Shown: positions 20,511-32,078, counted from the first letter of the stretch. The stretch: 64,000 nt of DNA from Staphylococcus devriesei (GCF_002902625.1 NZ_PPRG01000043.1:1-64000); one strand, 5' to 3'. The notes: generated by a model from the sequence alone, not told the origin. Numbers and translations: made by a program.

Positions 20511-20556
20511 GATACAGTTTTAATAACTGTACCAGTCTATAGCACCCTACTGTATC
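20511..20556 (-). terminator. Terminator of the ykyA-like gene
   Basis: GATACAGT (20511-20518) pairs with ACTGTATC (20549-20556); a competing inner stem ACAGTT/AACTGT lies beside a T7 run on the minus strand. Located 11 bases past the stop of the lipoprotein gene at 20567. Confidence 0.75.
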
Positions 20557-20566
20557 AATAGTTTGC

Positions 20567-21193
20567 TTAAGTGAGATTATCCACGTCTTGCTTTTCTTTA
20601 TTAACTGCATTCATCGCCTTAGAATAATCTTTGAATTTACTTTGAAAATTCTTTTGTGCTTTATTTAATGCATCATTTTTTTCATCAACTTGTGATTGTG
20701 TTATACCATCTTGTTTGATTAACTCAAACAAATCTTTTTCTTTACTTAATACGTTTCTATAAGCTTTAGCATACGCATCATGTGTTTTATATTTATCTTT
20801 AATCGCATCATTTAGTTGTTTTACTTCTTTTTGCTTATCATCGCTTTTAATGTCTTCTATATGTGAGTCGCCTTTTTTAAATTGCTTTTCAGAATCGTTT
20901 AACGTAGACACTTCTTTATCAAATGTTTGTTCACGTTGTTTAATATTATCTAAAATATCGTTAGCAGCTTTTTTACGTGTATCTTCATTGTCACTGTTTG
21001 CTTTTTTATATAAGCCTTGTTTCTTTTCTTCAAGTGAATTTAATTTTTTAGCAATGCTATTTATAGGTTGCTCTTTATCGAAAGCTTTTTGCACGTTGTC
21101 ATTATATGCACTTACTTCTTTTTTATCTGTCGTACATCCAGCTAATAAGATACTTGAAGCAGCTACGATAACAATTGATTTACGTATTTTCAT
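20567..21193 (-). CDS. YkyA-type putative cell-wall-binding lipoprotein
   Basis: A 208-residue lipoprotein: signal peptide with lipobox LLAGC (Cys at residue 20), then a strongly charged, almost entirely helical body rich in Lys, Asp, Glu and Gln that looks like a coiled coil. This matches the YkyA family, which in B. subtilis also lies between def and pdhA, the same context as here. The family is called cell-wall binding, but no biochemical role is established. It has its own terminator, so it is probably not cotranscribed with pdhABCD. Confidence 0.85.
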   Translation of the reverse strand: MKIRKSIVIVAASSILLAGCTTDKKEVSAYNDNVQKAFDKEQPINSIAKKLNSLEEKKQGLYKKANSDNEDTRKKAANDILDNIKQREQTFDKEVSTLNDSEKQFKKGDSHIEDIKSDDKQKEVKQLNDAIKDKYKTHDAYAKAYRNVLSKEKDLFELIKQDGITQSQVDEKNDALNKAQKNFQSKFKDYSKAMNAVNKEKQDVDNLT

Positions 21194-21323
21194 TTAAAAT
21201 TATCCTCCTCGTAGTCTTTTGTTTGTAATATTATAGAAAGGTGTATTATAAATCAAATGAAATTAGATAATGTACTTAACGATAGATTATCTGTTATATT
21301 TTATTATAAGGAAGGTGTATGAC

Positions 21324-21875
21324 ATGTTAACAATGAAAGACATCATCAGAGACGGTCATCCTACATTACGTGCGAAGGCCGAAGATGTAAATGTCCCTCT
21401 ATCTGATGAAGATAAAAACACTTTACGTGAAATGCGTGAATTTCTAATTAATAGCCAAGACGAAGAAACGGCTAAAAAATATGGTTTAAGATCAGGTGTA
21501 GGTTTAGCTGCGCCACAAATTAATGTTTCAAAAAGAATGATTGCTGTATACCTACCAGATGATGGCGAAGGTAAATCATATGACTATATGCTAGTTAACC
21601 CTAAAGTAATGAGCCACAGCGTACAACATGCTTATTTACCTACTGGTGAAGGTTGTTTAAGTGTAGATGAAAATATTCCTGGCTTAGTTCATCGGCATTA
21701 TAGAGTGACTATCAAAGCCTATGATATTGATGGAAAAGAACTCAAGTTACGTTTAAAAGGTTATCCAGCTATCGTCTTTCAACATGAAATCGATCATTTA
21801 AATGGAATAATGTTTTATGATTACATTGATAAAGACAATCCATTAATGCCATTGCCCGATTCAGTTGAGGTTTAA
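21324..21875 (+). CDS. def: Peptide deformylase
   Basis: Removes the N-formyl group from nascent proteins using a metal centre. From the ATG at 21324, preceded by AAGGAAGGTG, the protein has 183 residues. All three motifs are intact: GVGLAAPQ (58-65), EGCLS (109-113; metal-binding Cys111) and QHEIDH (about 153-158; two metal-binding His). An in-frame upstream ATG would add 18 hydrophobic residues without a ribosome binding site, so it was rejected. A terminator follows directly. Confidence 0.97.
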   Translation: MLTMKDIIRDGHPTLRAKAEDVNVPLSDEDKNTLREMREFLINSQDEETAKKYGLRSGVGLAAPQINVSKRMIAVYLPDDGEGKSYDYMLVNPKVMSHSVQHAYLPTGEGCLSVDENIPGLVHRHYRVTIKAYDIDGKELKLRLKGYPAIVFQHEIDHLNGIMFYDYIDKDNPLMPLPDSVEV

Positions 21876-21888
21876 AAAAGATTTTAGA

Positions 21889-21931
21889 AGAGTAGAACGG
21901 AAAATGAACATGTAATTTTCTGTTCTACTCT
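21889..21931 (+). terminator. Terminator of def
   Basis: 17-base arms at 21889-21905 and 21915-21931 pair with a single wobble around a 9-base loop. It begins 13 bases after the def stop and is followed by moderately T-rich sequence. Confidence 0.85.
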
Positions 21932-22342
21932 ATTTATATACAAATTTTCTTCTTCTTAATTCATCAAATAATTATTTATTACGCTTTAATATTTGCTTCC
22001 ACTTTTATTCAATTTTTTCAACTTCTATTTAATGAAAGTTACTACAGATATAAACTGCTTTATTTATTCAAATACATAATGTAAAATGAATAATAACTGA
22101 AATCTTAGTACTATACTAATTTCAAATAATGAACGACATTAATGACTGCCCTAAAATTAACTTAAGAACAACAAGATGGACCGTTAATATTTCGTGTTCT
22201 AGCAACAACCTATAAACGAGGTTAAGCTCTTTAACTATGAGCTCTACAGTTAGATTAAAGCTACGTTATAGCAAGTTTTTTATTAGGGACTGAGATTAAT
22301 ATATTCAAATTAAATGTTTAATATTAGGAGGAACTATCCACT
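21932..22342 (+). promoter_or_regulatory. Long non-coding region upstream of rpoY-rnjA
   Basis: No gene is visible in about 410 bases. The right half (22130-22300) has several short inverted repeats, including AGAAC with GTTCT (near 22163-22200), GCTC with GAGC (near 22227-22243) and GCTA with TAGC followed by T6 (near 22260-22282). It should contain the rpoY-rnjA promoter and a long leader. RNase J genes are often autoregulated through their leaders in other bacteria, so regulation by RNA structure here is possible but unproven. Confidence 0.4.
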
Positions 22343-24243
<1,901 letters not shown>

Positions 24244-24252
24244 TTAAATTAA

Positions 24253-24296
24253 AAGCGCTATGTATGATTTCTCTCATTGAGTCATACATAGCGCTT
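24253..24296. terminator. Bidirectional terminator between rnjA and ktrA
   Basis: Perfect 15-bp arms AAGCGCTATGTATGA (24253-24267) and its complement (24282-24296). T-rich bases follow on both strands. It separates the convergent rnjA and ktrA genes. Confidence 0.9.
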
Positions 24297-24318
24297 CTTT
24301 CATTTATACTTTAAACGT

Positions 24319-24978
24319 TTAGCGTACTATTTTCTTTTCGAAACGGTTTAAATCGTTGTCGTGACCAATCATAATTAAGATATCCCCAAACTCAATATTA
24401 ATACTTGGATCTGGCGACACAATAATCTCCTTGCCACGCTTAATTGCAATAATATTGATGCCAAACTGTGCACGAATGTCTAAATCGATAATAGACTGTC
24501 CAGTCATTTTTTCACTTGCTTTTAACTCAACTAATGAATGTTCATCTGCTAATTCGAGATAATCCAACACACTCGCACTAGCAACATTATGTGCAATTCT
24601 TCGCCCCATATCTCTTTCAGGATGCACTACTGTATCGGCACCGATTTTGTTTAAAATCTTAGCATGATAATCATTTTGAGCTTTAGCCGTAACCTTTTTA
24701 ACCCCTAATTCTTTTAAAATTAAAGTAGTTAACGTACTCGATTGGATATTTTCCCCAATCGCCACTATAACGTGATCAAAGTTACGTATACCTAAACTCT
24801 TCATAACCGCTTCATCAGTAGTATCAGCAACGACTGCATGAGTTGCTATATCATTATACTCATTCACTCTAGCTTCATCTCTATCAATAGCCATAACATC
24901 CATGTCTAAGGCATTGAGCTCTCTTACAATGCTACCACCAAAGCGTCCTAATCCTATTACAACGTATTCTTTCTCCAT
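24319..24978 (-). CDS. ktrA: Potassium uptake gating subunit KtrA (RCK protein)
   Basis: Cytoplasmic regulatory subunit of Ktr potassium channels. The 219-residue protein has an RCK_N Rossmann domain with GLGRFGGS (9-16) and the acidic ribose-binding residue in IDRDE (near 36), and an RCK_C domain (about 135-219). In S. aureus the equivalent protein is the single gating subunit for KtrB and KtrD, and its RCK_C domain binds c-di-AMP. No ktrB-type gene is adjacent here. B. subtilis naming would make it KtrC; the pairing is inferred from staphylococcal precedent. Confidence 0.9.
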   Translation of the reverse strand: MEKEYVVIGLGRFGGSIVRELNALDMDVMAIDRDEARVNEYNDIATHAVVADTTDEAVMKSLGIRNFDHVIVAIGENIQSSTLTTLILKELGVKKVTAKAQNDYHAKILNKIGADTVVHPERDMGRRIAHNVASASVLDYLELADEHSLVELKASEKMTGQSIIDLDIRAQFGINIIAIKRGKEIIVSPDPSINIEFGDILIMIGHDNDLNRFEKKIVR

Positions 24979-25018
24979 TTATCAGATACCCCTGTCTCAA
25001 GTCATTAACAAATTAAAA

Positions 25019-25088
25019 GTCGAAATGTTCACCTTTATATTGTAAAACTGTTTACCAATTCTAACAATGCGATGATGACTATTTCGAC
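25019..25088 (-). terminator. Terminator-like hairpin downstream of cydB
   Basis: GTCGAAAT (25019-25026) and ATTTCGAC (25081-25088) pair perfectly across a 54-base loop that itself can fold. On the minus strand CTTTTAATTT follows. It lies between the cydB stop and the ktrA start, so it probably ends cydAB transcription. Confidence 0.6.
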
Positions 25089-25104
25089 CCTTTTTATATG
25101 TTAA

Positions 25105-26121
25105 TCATTTCTTTCCTTTAACGTAATCTTTATCGAAGACAAACAATCTTAATAATAATATTAACGATGGAATTAATAAAAGTAAACCTAAAACAAATAC
25201 GATAACTAAAGCTAAGCCCATAGAGGCATTAACACTCGAATCAGATAATTTAATATAAGGATACAACAGATAAGGTAATTTACTTAAGCCATAACCGTAA
25301 AAGGCAAAGCCCATTTGTAAAATAACCATTATAAAAGCTAATCCATGATATTTTTTTATTAAATTCAATATGCCTGCCATTAAGAAAAAGATAAAACTAA
25401 TGACGAACATCCACCAATAATTAGTTACTGCATTATAGAAATGATCTGAGTTTTGAATTCTTAATGATAAGAAAACAAATAATGAAATAATAATCATCGG
25501 TGGTCCCCAAAACATGAACCAATGACGCATAAATTGATAAGCAACTTTATCTTTAGCTTTTGAAGCGTAGTAAGTTAAAAAGCCAGATGAAATGTAGAGG
25601 ACACTAATGATGGCTAAGAAAACCACTGCCCATGCATAAGGACTTAATAAGAGTTGAAGCCAATCTAAATCTAGATGAGAGCCACGTTCAGTGATATAGC
25701 CCCCTTCAGAAATAGTTAATACTGTAGCTAAAGATGCTGGAATCAATAACCCAGTCAAGCCATATAAAAATATCCATGGTAATTTTGTATCTTGTCCGTA
25801 ATGTTCAAAGGCATAAAAACTACCTCTAACCGAAATCAATATTAGCGCAATCGATCCAGGCACTAATAATACTGTACCTAAATAAAGTGCTGAATCTGGG
25901 AAGAAACCTACAAATCCTACGAAGAAAAATACAAAAAAGACATTTGTTACTTCCCAGACTGGATTAAGATATCGTTCAACTAAGTGATTAATTTTCTTCT
26001 CTTCACCTGTGAGCTTAGAATGTAATGTAAAGAAACCAGCCCCAAAATCAATCGAAGCAACAATGATATAGAGAAATAGGAATGTCCATAATACTGTAAT
26101 ACCAATACTAGTATAATCCAT
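25105..26121 (-). CDS. cydB: Cytochrome bd-type quinol oxidase subunit II
   Basis: Subunit II of the bd oxidase, which reduces oxygen to water at high affinity without pumping protons. The 338-residue protein has about eight or nine transmembrane helices and begins MDYTSIGITVLWTFLFLYII; an early acidic residue in the first helices (SIDFGAGFFTLH near residue 24) matches the family. It overlaps cydA by one base (TAATG). No CydX or cydCD genes are adjacent. Confidence 0.95.
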   Translation of the reverse strand: MDYTSIGITVLWTFLFLYIIVASIDFGAGFFTLHSKLTGEEKKINHLVERYLNPVWEVTNVFFVFFFVGFVGFFPDSALYLGTVLLVPGSIALILISVRGSFYAFEHYGQDTKLPWIFLYGLTGLLIPASLATVLTISEGGYITERGSHLDLDWLQLLLSPYAWAVVFLAIISVLYISSGFLTYYASKAKDKVAYQFMRHWFMFWGPPMIIISLFVFLSLRIQNSDHFYNAVTNYWWMFVISFIFFLMAGILNLIKKYHGLAFIMVILQMGFAFYGYGLSKLPYLLYPYIKLSDSSVNASMGLALVIVFVLGLLLLIPSLILLLRLFVFDKDYVKGKK

Positions 26122-27473
26122 TATTCATGACCTCCCTTACTGATGACTTTATCTACATCTTCTTGTGCAGGTTTGTTTTTAAACATACGTAATAGTACAT
26201 AAGCTGAAGTAACTAATAATACAAAGTATAATAATCCAAATAAGATTGTAACGAGCGTGATACCTCCAGCCTGTGTAGCAGCTTGGCTTACACGCATATA
26301 TCCTCTGATAATCCATGGTTGACGACCCATTTCAGTTAAGAACCATCCAAATTCAATTGCTAACATTGAGGCTGGTCCAGTGAGTAGAATCGCATAAAGT
26401 AAACCTTTGTGAGTTATGAATTTACGTAATTTCTTAATTAGCATTGTTAATACAAATGCACCTGAAATAATGAAACACAATACTCCCATAGAAACCATTA
26501 GATCAAAGAAGTAGTGAACGATCATTGGTGGAAGTGTGTCTTTAGGAAAATCATTTAGACCTTCAACTTTTGTATTTACATTGTTATCAGCTAGGAAACT
26601 AAGCATGCCTGGTATTTTAATTGCACCAGTAATTTCTTGTGTTTTTTCATTTAACACACCGAAGAACACTAAATCAGCTTTTGAACCTGAGTTAAAGTGC
26701 CATTCATAAGCTGCTAATTTTTCAGGTTGAACTTGATGAAGAAACTTCGCTGATAGATCCCCTGCCAACATAGATAATAATGTCGATAGAAAGCCAACAA
26801 CCATTGTCATTTTCAATGCTTTTTTATGGTACTCTTTATCTTTGCTAAATTTATTTTTTAATAGTTTAAAAGCTGCAATTGACGCTAAAATAAATGCCAT
26901 AGTCATACCTGCTGTCGCAATAACATGAAATGCTCTGACTAAAAATGAAGGATTGAACATTGCTTCAAATGGTTGTACATTCACCATTTTCCCATTTTTC
27001 ATTTCAAAACCAGCTGGCGTATTCATAAATGAATTAACCGATGTAATAAAGAATGCTGAGAAGGAGCCACCAATAATCACAGGTATGCTGATTATAAAGT
27101 GAATCCATTTATTCTTAAAACGTTCCCAAGTATATAAATAAATACTTAAGAAGATTGCTTCAAAGAAGAACGCAAATGTTTCCATAAATAATGGTAAAGC
27201 AATAACGTGGCCACCCATTTTCATAAATGTTGGCCATATTAATGATAGTTGTAACCCGATGATTGTACCAGTTACTACACCGACTGCTACAGTAATTGTA
27301 TAACCTTTCGACCAACGTTTTGCTAAAGCTATATATTTAGGATCCTTATTTTTAATCCCTAAAAATTCTGCGATGGCAAACATTAAAGGCATCCCGACAC
27401 CGATAGTCGCAAAAATGATGTGCACTGCTAATGTCATACCGGTTAGGAACCGGCTAATTTCAACAGAATCCAT
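26121..27473 (-). CDS. cydA: Cytochrome bd-type quinol oxidase subunit I
   Basis: Haem-bearing subunit of the bd oxidase, 450 residues with about nine helices. Family signature GRQPW is present near residue 377, and an early haem-ligand His lies in LAVHIIFATIGVG (near 18). The Q-loop region is of the shorter type usual in Firmicutes. The ATG follows GGAGATTA. First gene of cydAB; the upstream region holds a promoter with weak -35 and a TTCACA-type site, consistent with control by a redox or nitric-oxide regulator. Confidence 0.96.
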   Translation of the reverse strand: MDSVEISRFLTGMTLAVHIIFATIGVGMPLMFAIAEFLGIKNKDPKYIALAKRWSKGYTITVAVGVVTGTIIGLQLSLIWPTFMKMGGHVIALPLFMETFAFFFEAIFLSIYLYTWERFKNKWIHFIISIPVIIGGSFSAFFITSVNSFMNTPAGFEMKNGKMVNVQPFEAMFNPSFLVRAFHVIATAGMTMAFILASIAAFKLLKNKFSKDKEYHKKALKMTMVVGFLSTLLSMLAGDLSAKFLHQVQPEKLAAYEWHFNSGSKADLVFFGVLNEKTQEITGAIKIPGMLSFLADNNVNTKVEGLNDFPKDTLPPMIVHYFFDLMVSMGVLCFIISGAFVLTMLIKKLRKFITHKGLLYAILLTGPASMLAIEFGWFLTEMGRQPWIIRGYMRVSQAATQAGGITLVTILFGLLYFVLLVTSAYVLLRMFKNKPAQEDVDKVISKGGHE

Positions 27474-27522
27474 ATCTTAATCTCCTTTTCTTTATCTTTA
27501 GATTAAAAATCAATTGACTTAA

Positions 27523-27551
27523 ATTATATTACTTTCTACATACTAACTAAA
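27523..27551 (-). promoter_or_regulatory. Candidate cydA promoter with weak -35
   Basis: On the minus strand TATAAT (27523-27528) is 17 bases from TTTAGT (27546-27551), a poor -35 box. A perfect -10 with a weak -35 is the pattern of an activator-dependent promoter. The start codon is about 50 bases downstream. Confidence 0.5.
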
Positions 27552-27589
27552 TTCTTTTGCTTATTTTTTTCGAAAAAAATTAAATAAAA

Positions 27590-27606
27590 TTCACATATTT
27601 ATCACA
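27590..27606 (-). promoter_or_regulatory. ResD/SrrA-like direct repeat upstream of cydA
   Basis: The minus strand reads TGTGATAAATATGTGAA, two TGTGA units 11 bases apart (one helical turn), 39 bases upstream of the -35 element. ResD of B. subtilis binds tandem TTTGTGAAT-like sites, and SrrAB, its staphylococcal homologue, is known to activate cydAB, qoxABCD and hmp under hypoxia or NO. The assignment is inference from motif form and position. The site also lies 67 bases upstream of the glutaredoxin-like gene. Confidence 0.45.
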
Positions 27607-27672
27607 GTTTGCAATTCTGTCAAAATTTATTTATAGTGTTTTCAGGATAATTAAAATAAGGAGCGAAATAAG

Positions 27673-27906
27673 ATGTCTCACATTATTATATATACACAGA
27701 ATGACTGTCCTCCGTGTACATTTGTAAAAAATTATTTAAGCGAGCATAACGTTGAATACGAAGAGAAAAACATCGTGAATGATACATATCGTAATGAAAT
27801 GTTAGAATACGATGCGTTTGCCACACCATTCATTCTTCTAAATAATGAGCCAATGTACCAAGTAGATATGGATAAAATTAATAACGCATTTAACATTAAA
27901 TCTTAA
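27673..27906 (+). CDS. Glutaredoxin/NrdH-like thiol redox protein
   Basis: A 77-residue thioredoxin-fold protein with the redox motif CPPC at residues 13-16 (YTQNDCPPCTFVKNYL) and the cis-proline region ATPFI near residue 55. The size fits NrdH/glutaredoxin proteins, which reduce disulfides using thioredoxin reductase or low-molecular-weight thiols. Its partner is unknown; staphylococci use bacillithiol. It is divergent from cydAB and followed by a shared terminator. Confidence 0.88.
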   Translation: MSHIIIYTQNDCPPCTFVKNYLSEHNVEYEEKNIVNDTYRNEMLEYDAFATPFILLNNEPMYQVDMDKINNAFNIKS

Positions 27907-27920
27907 TGAACAAAATTCAA

Positions 27921-27964
27921 AATAGCCCTAAGATAATTTCATCTGAAATCATCTTAGGGCTATT
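27921..27964. terminator. Bidirectional terminator between the glutaredoxin-like gene and ptsI
   Basis: Arms of about 20 bases (27921-27940 and 27945-27964) beginning AATAGCCCTAAGAT pair with one mismatch and a very small loop. It separates convergent genes. Confidence 0.9.
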
Positions 27965-27996
27965 ATTTAACTTAAATATTTTAAGCATTCAAAGTT

Positions 27997-29712
27997 TTAT
28001 TTAGCAATATTATTAACTAAATCTTTAACTTCGTCTTGAGTAGCACAGTTAACTGCACGATGAGCTAATTCTGCCATTTCATTTTTACTTAAACCATTAA
28101 TCTGTCTTCTAGCTTTTAAGATAGATGTAGCACTCATTGAGAATTCATCTAATCCTAAACCTAATAATAATGGAATAGCTGTTTCGTCTCCAGCCATTTC
28201 ACCACACATACCAGTCCATTTACCTTCTTTATGAGAAGCTTCAATCACTTGTTTTACTAAGCGTAAAATAGCAGGATTATATGGTTGGTATAAGTATGAC
28301 ACGCGTTCTGACATACGATCAGCCGCCATAGTATATTGAATTAGATCATTTGTACCAATACTGAAGAAATCAACTTCTTTAGCAAAGATATCAGCTAAAG
28401 CTGCAGTTGATGGAATTTCAACCATGATACCTAACTCGATATCATCTGCTACATCATGACCATCATTCACAAGCTTTTCTTTTTCTTCTAGAAGAATTGC
28501 TTTCGCATCACGGAATTCATTGATTGTAGCTACCATAGGGAACATGATATTCAATTTACCATATGCTGAAGCACGTAATAAAGCACGCAATTGCGTTCTA
28601 AAAATGTCTTGTTGATCTAAACATAAACGAATTGCTCTATATCCTAAGAATGGATTCATTTCTTTAGGTAGATTTAGATATGGTAACTCTTTATCGCCAC
28701 CAATATCAAGTGTACGTACTACAACGCGTTTATCTTTCATCGTTTCAAGTACTTTTTTATACGCCTCAAATTGCTCTTCTTCAGTTGGCATTTGGTCTCT
28801 TCCCATATAAAGGAATTCAGTTCTATATAAACCAATACCTTCAGCGCCATTTTCCATAACACCATATAAATCGTCTGGAGTACCAATATTTGCTGCTAAT
28901 TCAGCATGTTCTCCATCAATTGTAACTGTTTCGGCATCACGTAATTTTTGTAATTCTTTTTTATCTTCAAAGAATCTTTCACGTTTATTTTGGTAAGCAA
29001 TTAATTCGTCTTCAGTAGGATCAATAATTACGTCTCCAGTCGTACCATCAACAATAATCATATCACCTTGTTTAACTTCTTTTGTAATTGATTTAGTACC
29101 TACTACTGCAGCAATTTCTAATGAACGGCTCATTATTGCTGAGTGACTCGTACGACCACCAATATTAGTTACAAAACCTTGAACGAATTCTTTATTTAAT
29201 TGTGCAGTATCAGAAGGCGTTAAATCATTGCCTACTACAACTACACTTTCATCAATCATACTTGGGTTTGGTAAATCCACACCGATAAGATGTGCTAACA
29301 CACGTTTAGAAACGTCTCTAATGTCTGCTGCACGCTCTCTCATGTATTCATTATCCATAGATTCAAAGATAGTAATGAATTGAGTAGTAACTTCATTTAA
29401 AGCTTCTGGAGCACTTACTTGTTCATTTTTAATCTTCTCTTCGATAGGTTGAATTAACTCAGGATCGTCAAGTACTAATAGATGTGCATCAAAGATAGCA
29501 GCTTTATCAGGACCTAATTGTTTTTCCGCATTATTTCTAATTTTAGTTAATTCAATTTTAGAAGCTTCTAACGCATTTCTAAATTTTTGAATTTCAGCAT
29601 CAGTATCTGTCACTTTTTCATTAGTAAATGATAAATCTGGTTCTACTAATAAATAAGCTTTAGCAATTGCTACACCGTCTGATGCAGCAATACCATTAAT
29701 TAATTTAGACAT
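27997..29712 (-). CDS. ptsI: Phosphoenolpyruvate-protein phosphotransferase, PTS enzyme I
   Basis: Enzyme I moves phosphate from phosphoenolpyruvate to HPr at the start of all PTS sugar uptake. The 571-residue protein has the phospho-His site [12 protein letters not shown] (His near residue 190) and PEP-binding motifs, including [15 protein letters not shown] near 291 and [16 protein letters not shown] near 450. It begins two bases after ptsH ends, so the pair is coupled. Confidence 0.97.
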   Translation of the reverse strand: MSKLINGIAASDGVAIAKAYLLVEPDLSFTNEKVTDTDAEIQKFRNALEASKIELTKIRNNAEKQLGPDKAAIFDAHLLVLDDPELIQPIEEKIKNEQVSAPEALNEVTTQFITIFESMDNEYMRERAADIRDVSKRVLAHLIGVDLPNPSMIDESVVVVGNDLTPSDTAQLNKEFVQGFVTNIGGRTSHSAIMSRSLEIAAVVGTKSITKEVKQGDMIIVDGTTGDVIIDPTEDELIAYQNKRERFFEDKKELQKLRDAETVTIDGEHAELAANIGTPDDLYGVMENGAEGIGLYRTEFLYMGRDQMPTEEEQFEAYKKVLETMKDKRVVVRTLDIGGDKELPYLNLPKEMNPFLGYRAIRLCLDQQDIFRTQLRALLRASAYGKLNIMFPMVATINEFRDAKAILLEEKEKLVNDGHDVADDIELGIMVEIPSTAALADIFAKEVDFFSIGTNDLIQYTMAADRMSERVSYLYQPYNPAILRLVKQVIEASHKEGKWTGMCGEMAGDETAIPLLLGLGLDEFSMSATSILKARRQINGLSKNEMAELAHRAVNCATQDEVKDLVNNIAK

Positions 29713-29714
29713 AA

Positions 29715-29981
29715 TTATTCAGTTAAACCTTCTTTAGATAAGACATCACTGATTGCTTGAATTGCGTCTGCTTCATCGCTTCCGTCAGCATAGATAGTGA
29801 TTTCAGCATCTTTACCTACACCTAAACTCATAACACCCATGATTGATTTTAAATTAACTTTTTTACCGTTATATTCTAATTGAATATCTGAATCAAATTT
29901 TGATGCAGTTTGAACTAACATAGTTGCAGGACGTGCATGAATACCTGTTTCGTCGATAATTACATAAGATTTTTGTTCCAT
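29715..29981 (-). CDS. ptsH: Phosphocarrier protein HPr
   Basis: HPr relays phosphate from enzyme I to sugar-specific EIIA proteins. From the ATG at 29981, preceded by AAGGAG, it is 88 residues, the usual length; a longer upstream frame was rejected. The catalytic His15 sits in GIHARPAT and the regulatory Ser46 in NLKSIMGV, the site phosphorylated by HPr kinase, so this HPr can also act with CcpA in carbon catabolite control. Confidence 0.97.
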   Translation of the reverse strand: MEQKSYVIIDETGIHARPATMLVQTASKFDSDIQLEYNGKKVNLKSIMGVMSLGVGKDAEITIYADGSDEADAIQAISDVLSKEGLTE

Positions 29982-30305
29982 AATCGATTTCTCCTTCGCA
30001 AAGTTAGAATATTCAAATTTGTCATAATCTAACATAATTTTATACCATAACACTACCAAATTATAATAACTAATTCAATTCTAATACTATTGAAATACTA
30101 TCATAATCATTAATTATATTAATGGAAAAGTGTTCTGAATTACTATGCTATATTTCTATTCTTCAATATTTATACTTACCTTTATTTCTATTGAAACTGT
30201 TTAAGTAATTTAAGTTTAAAATATATTTAGAATGACAAACTTTAAAACCATCTTAATATAGCTTTAACATTAAGCTCACTTCAATTATACTACAACATTT
30301 TGCTT
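29982..30305 (-). promoter_or_regulatory. Non-coding region upstream of ptsH
   Basis: About 320 bases without a credible gene. An extended -10 (TGGTATAAA on the minus strand, 30040-30048) about 60 bases before ptsH is the best promoter candidate. The rest is AT-rich without clear hairpins; no terminator is obvious for the upstream gene at 30306, so some readthrough into ptsHI is possible. Confidence 0.4.
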
Positions 30306-30848
30306 TTAAATAATATCATTAAGAACTTTTTCGCATTTTTCGATATGATCTCGTCCTAATTTATTCATAAAATAATAGCTAATTGAAGCTGAAACGGCTT
30401 GACCTACTACTGGGAACCATCTAGTTTGTTTTGCAGCCGTACGTTTTGCCATATCTCTAATAATCACTTTTAGCATCGCACTTGTCACTTTTCTACCTAT
30501 AAATGAACTACCTTGAATTGCTGCAGCAGCTAAAATTCGCTCTTTAGCATCATCGCCTAACGTGTTAACTTGCTTATGGTCAAGTCCATAAATTTTATTA
30601 ATATCTTCTATTATGTCTCTAATTAATTTGATATCTACACCAAAATCTAACCCAGGGATAGGAACTACAGTCATACTTGAAGATAGTAAGGATTTCTTCT
30701 TAACAATTGATTCAGCTTTCGCTCTACGTTCTGCTATTTCTTCCTTAGTAGTTGGTAATACACTTTTTTCTTTAATTTCTTCAATATTTAAAACTCTGTT
30801 ACCTACTTTATTCGTAACGCCGCTTGTTAGTCTATTCATTATACTCAT
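30306..30848 (-). CDS. DUF697-like (YcjF-type) protein of unknown function
   Basis: A 180-residue protein starting MSIMNRLTSGV. The middle has VPIPGLDFGVDIKLIRDI (near residue 60) and the C-terminal half has PVVGQAVSASISYYFMNKLG, a pattern like DUF697 domains, with weak amphipathic or membrane-associated helices. The ATG at 30848 is chosen because AAGGAAGG lies upstream; an in-frame GTG 12 bases earlier overlaps that site. It lies 57 bases downstream of the methyltransferase gene on the same strand, possibly in one transcript. The family call is tentative. Confidence 0.6.
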   Translation of the reverse strand: MSIMNRLTSGVTNKVGNRVLNIEEIKEKSVLPTTKEEIAERRAKAESIVKKKSLLSSSMTVVPIPGLDFGVDIKLIRDIIEDINKIYGLDHKQVNTLGDDAKERILAAAAIQGSSFIGRKVTSAMLKVIIRDMAKRTAAKQTRWFPVVGQAVSASISYYFMNKLGRDHIEKCEKVLNDII

Positions 30849-30905
30849 GCTTAGACACACCTTCCTTTAATCATTTATTAAACAGTTATACCCAATTTTA
30901 TTGTT

Positions 30906-32078
30906 TTAATGCTTAATATTTATGAAAACAGCTTTCAAATACTTAGACGGTTTATAGTGAGGATGTGTTTTAAAATCTTTCGGCAGTCCCATTACTTCTT
31001 TAATTTCATATTCCACGCCAGCATTTTCTAATGTACTTTTTATAACATTTTTAAATGATTTCAATGGGAATACACTAGAATTGGTACATAATAATAAGGA
31101 ACCATTAGGTGCTAAAACTTCTAACGCACCGTTAATTAAATCATCATAATTCTTTTGAACCGAAAATGTTTTTTTCTTGTTACGCGCAAAACTAGGTGGA
31201 TCGATTACGATTGTGTCGTACTCTTTACCGTGTCGTGCTGCGTAATTATAAAAATCAAATGTATCCATTACATAGATATATTGACTTTTAGGATCGATGG
31301 CGTTCAAACCGAAATTCTCTTCTGTTAAAGCACGTGATCGATTTGCTAAGTCGACACTTGTAGTATGCTTAGCATGTTTAGCAGCTACTACTGAGAAAGC
31401 ACCTGTATAACTGAACAAGTTCAGTATTTTTCTTCCTTCTGAAAATTGGTCTCGTAATTTTTTACGTACCTCTTTTTGATCTAAGAATATGCCAGTCATT
31501 AACCCATCATCTAAATATACATTATAAAATGTGAAATTCTCTTCAATTACAATTGGGAATTCAGGTGTATCACCTAGCACATGACCGCCAGTGTACTCGG
31601 AATCTTTAAAGCGCATTTTCTCATAAATAGAGCTAAAATCAAATACTTGTTGAATCGCTTCAATAACATTGTAGCGGAATTTATACATGCCTCTTGAGTA
31701 CCATTGAATCAGTAAATGGCCGTTATAATTATCAATGGTTAAGCCACCGACACCGTCACCTTCAGCATTAAATAATCTATAAGCGTTAGTACCTTCAATG
31801 TTACGATAATATTCTCGTTCTTCTAACGCTTGCTTAAATAATTTTACGAAAAACGGCGTATTAATGTCTTCATTTTGATCATAACTTAATACCCACCCTA
31901 ATCCTTTATGTTGACGACCTACATAAGCTGTCGCAATATATCGGTTATCCTCCGTGACTAAATGAAATAAATCGCCTTCTTTTAAATGATCATGTTGATA
32001 AATATCATCTTCATTTACCAACGGATATTGATTTAAATATTTTGTTTCTTTTCCTTTATTTAACGTTGCTATTTTCAT
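30906..32078 (-). CDS. RlmI/YwbD-like class I rRNA (cytosine-C5) methyltransferase
   Basis: A 390-residue SAM-dependent RNA methyltransferase. An N-terminal PUA-like domain (about 1-75) is followed by a Rossmann catalytic domain with NLFSYTGAFSVVAAKH (SAM-binding, near residue 218) and VIDPPSFARNKK (near 292), then a late LLCTNSS segment. The catalytic DPPSF and the PUA fusion match RlmI of E. coli, which makes m5C in 23S rRNA. The exact target here is inferred. TAGGAG precedes the ATG. Confidence 0.85.
   Translation of the reverse strand: MKIATLNKGKETKYLNQYPLVNEDDIYQHDHLKEGDLFHLVTEDNRYIATAYVGRQHKGLGWVLSYDQNEDINTPFFVKLFKQALEEREYYRNIEGTNAYRLFNAEGDGVGGLTIDNYNGHLLIQWYSRGMYKFRYNVIEAIQQVFDFSSIYEKMRFKDSEYTGGHVLGDTPEFPIVIEENFTFYNVYLDDGLMTGIFLDQKEVRKKLRDQFSEGRKILNLFSYTGAFSVVAAKHAKHTTSVDLANRSRALTEENFGLNAIDPKSQYIYVMDTFDFYNYAARHGKEYDTIVIDPPSFARNKKKTFSVQKNYDDLINGALEVLAPNGSLLLCTNSSVFPLKSFKNVIKSTLENAGVEYEIKEVMGLPKDFKTHPHYKPSKYLKAVFINIKH

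Noticed and set aside
27573-27620. Rex site upstream of cydA
   Set aside because: Only one TTCACA half is present; the other half does not match TTGTGAA, so a direct-repeat ResD/SrrA-type site fits better.
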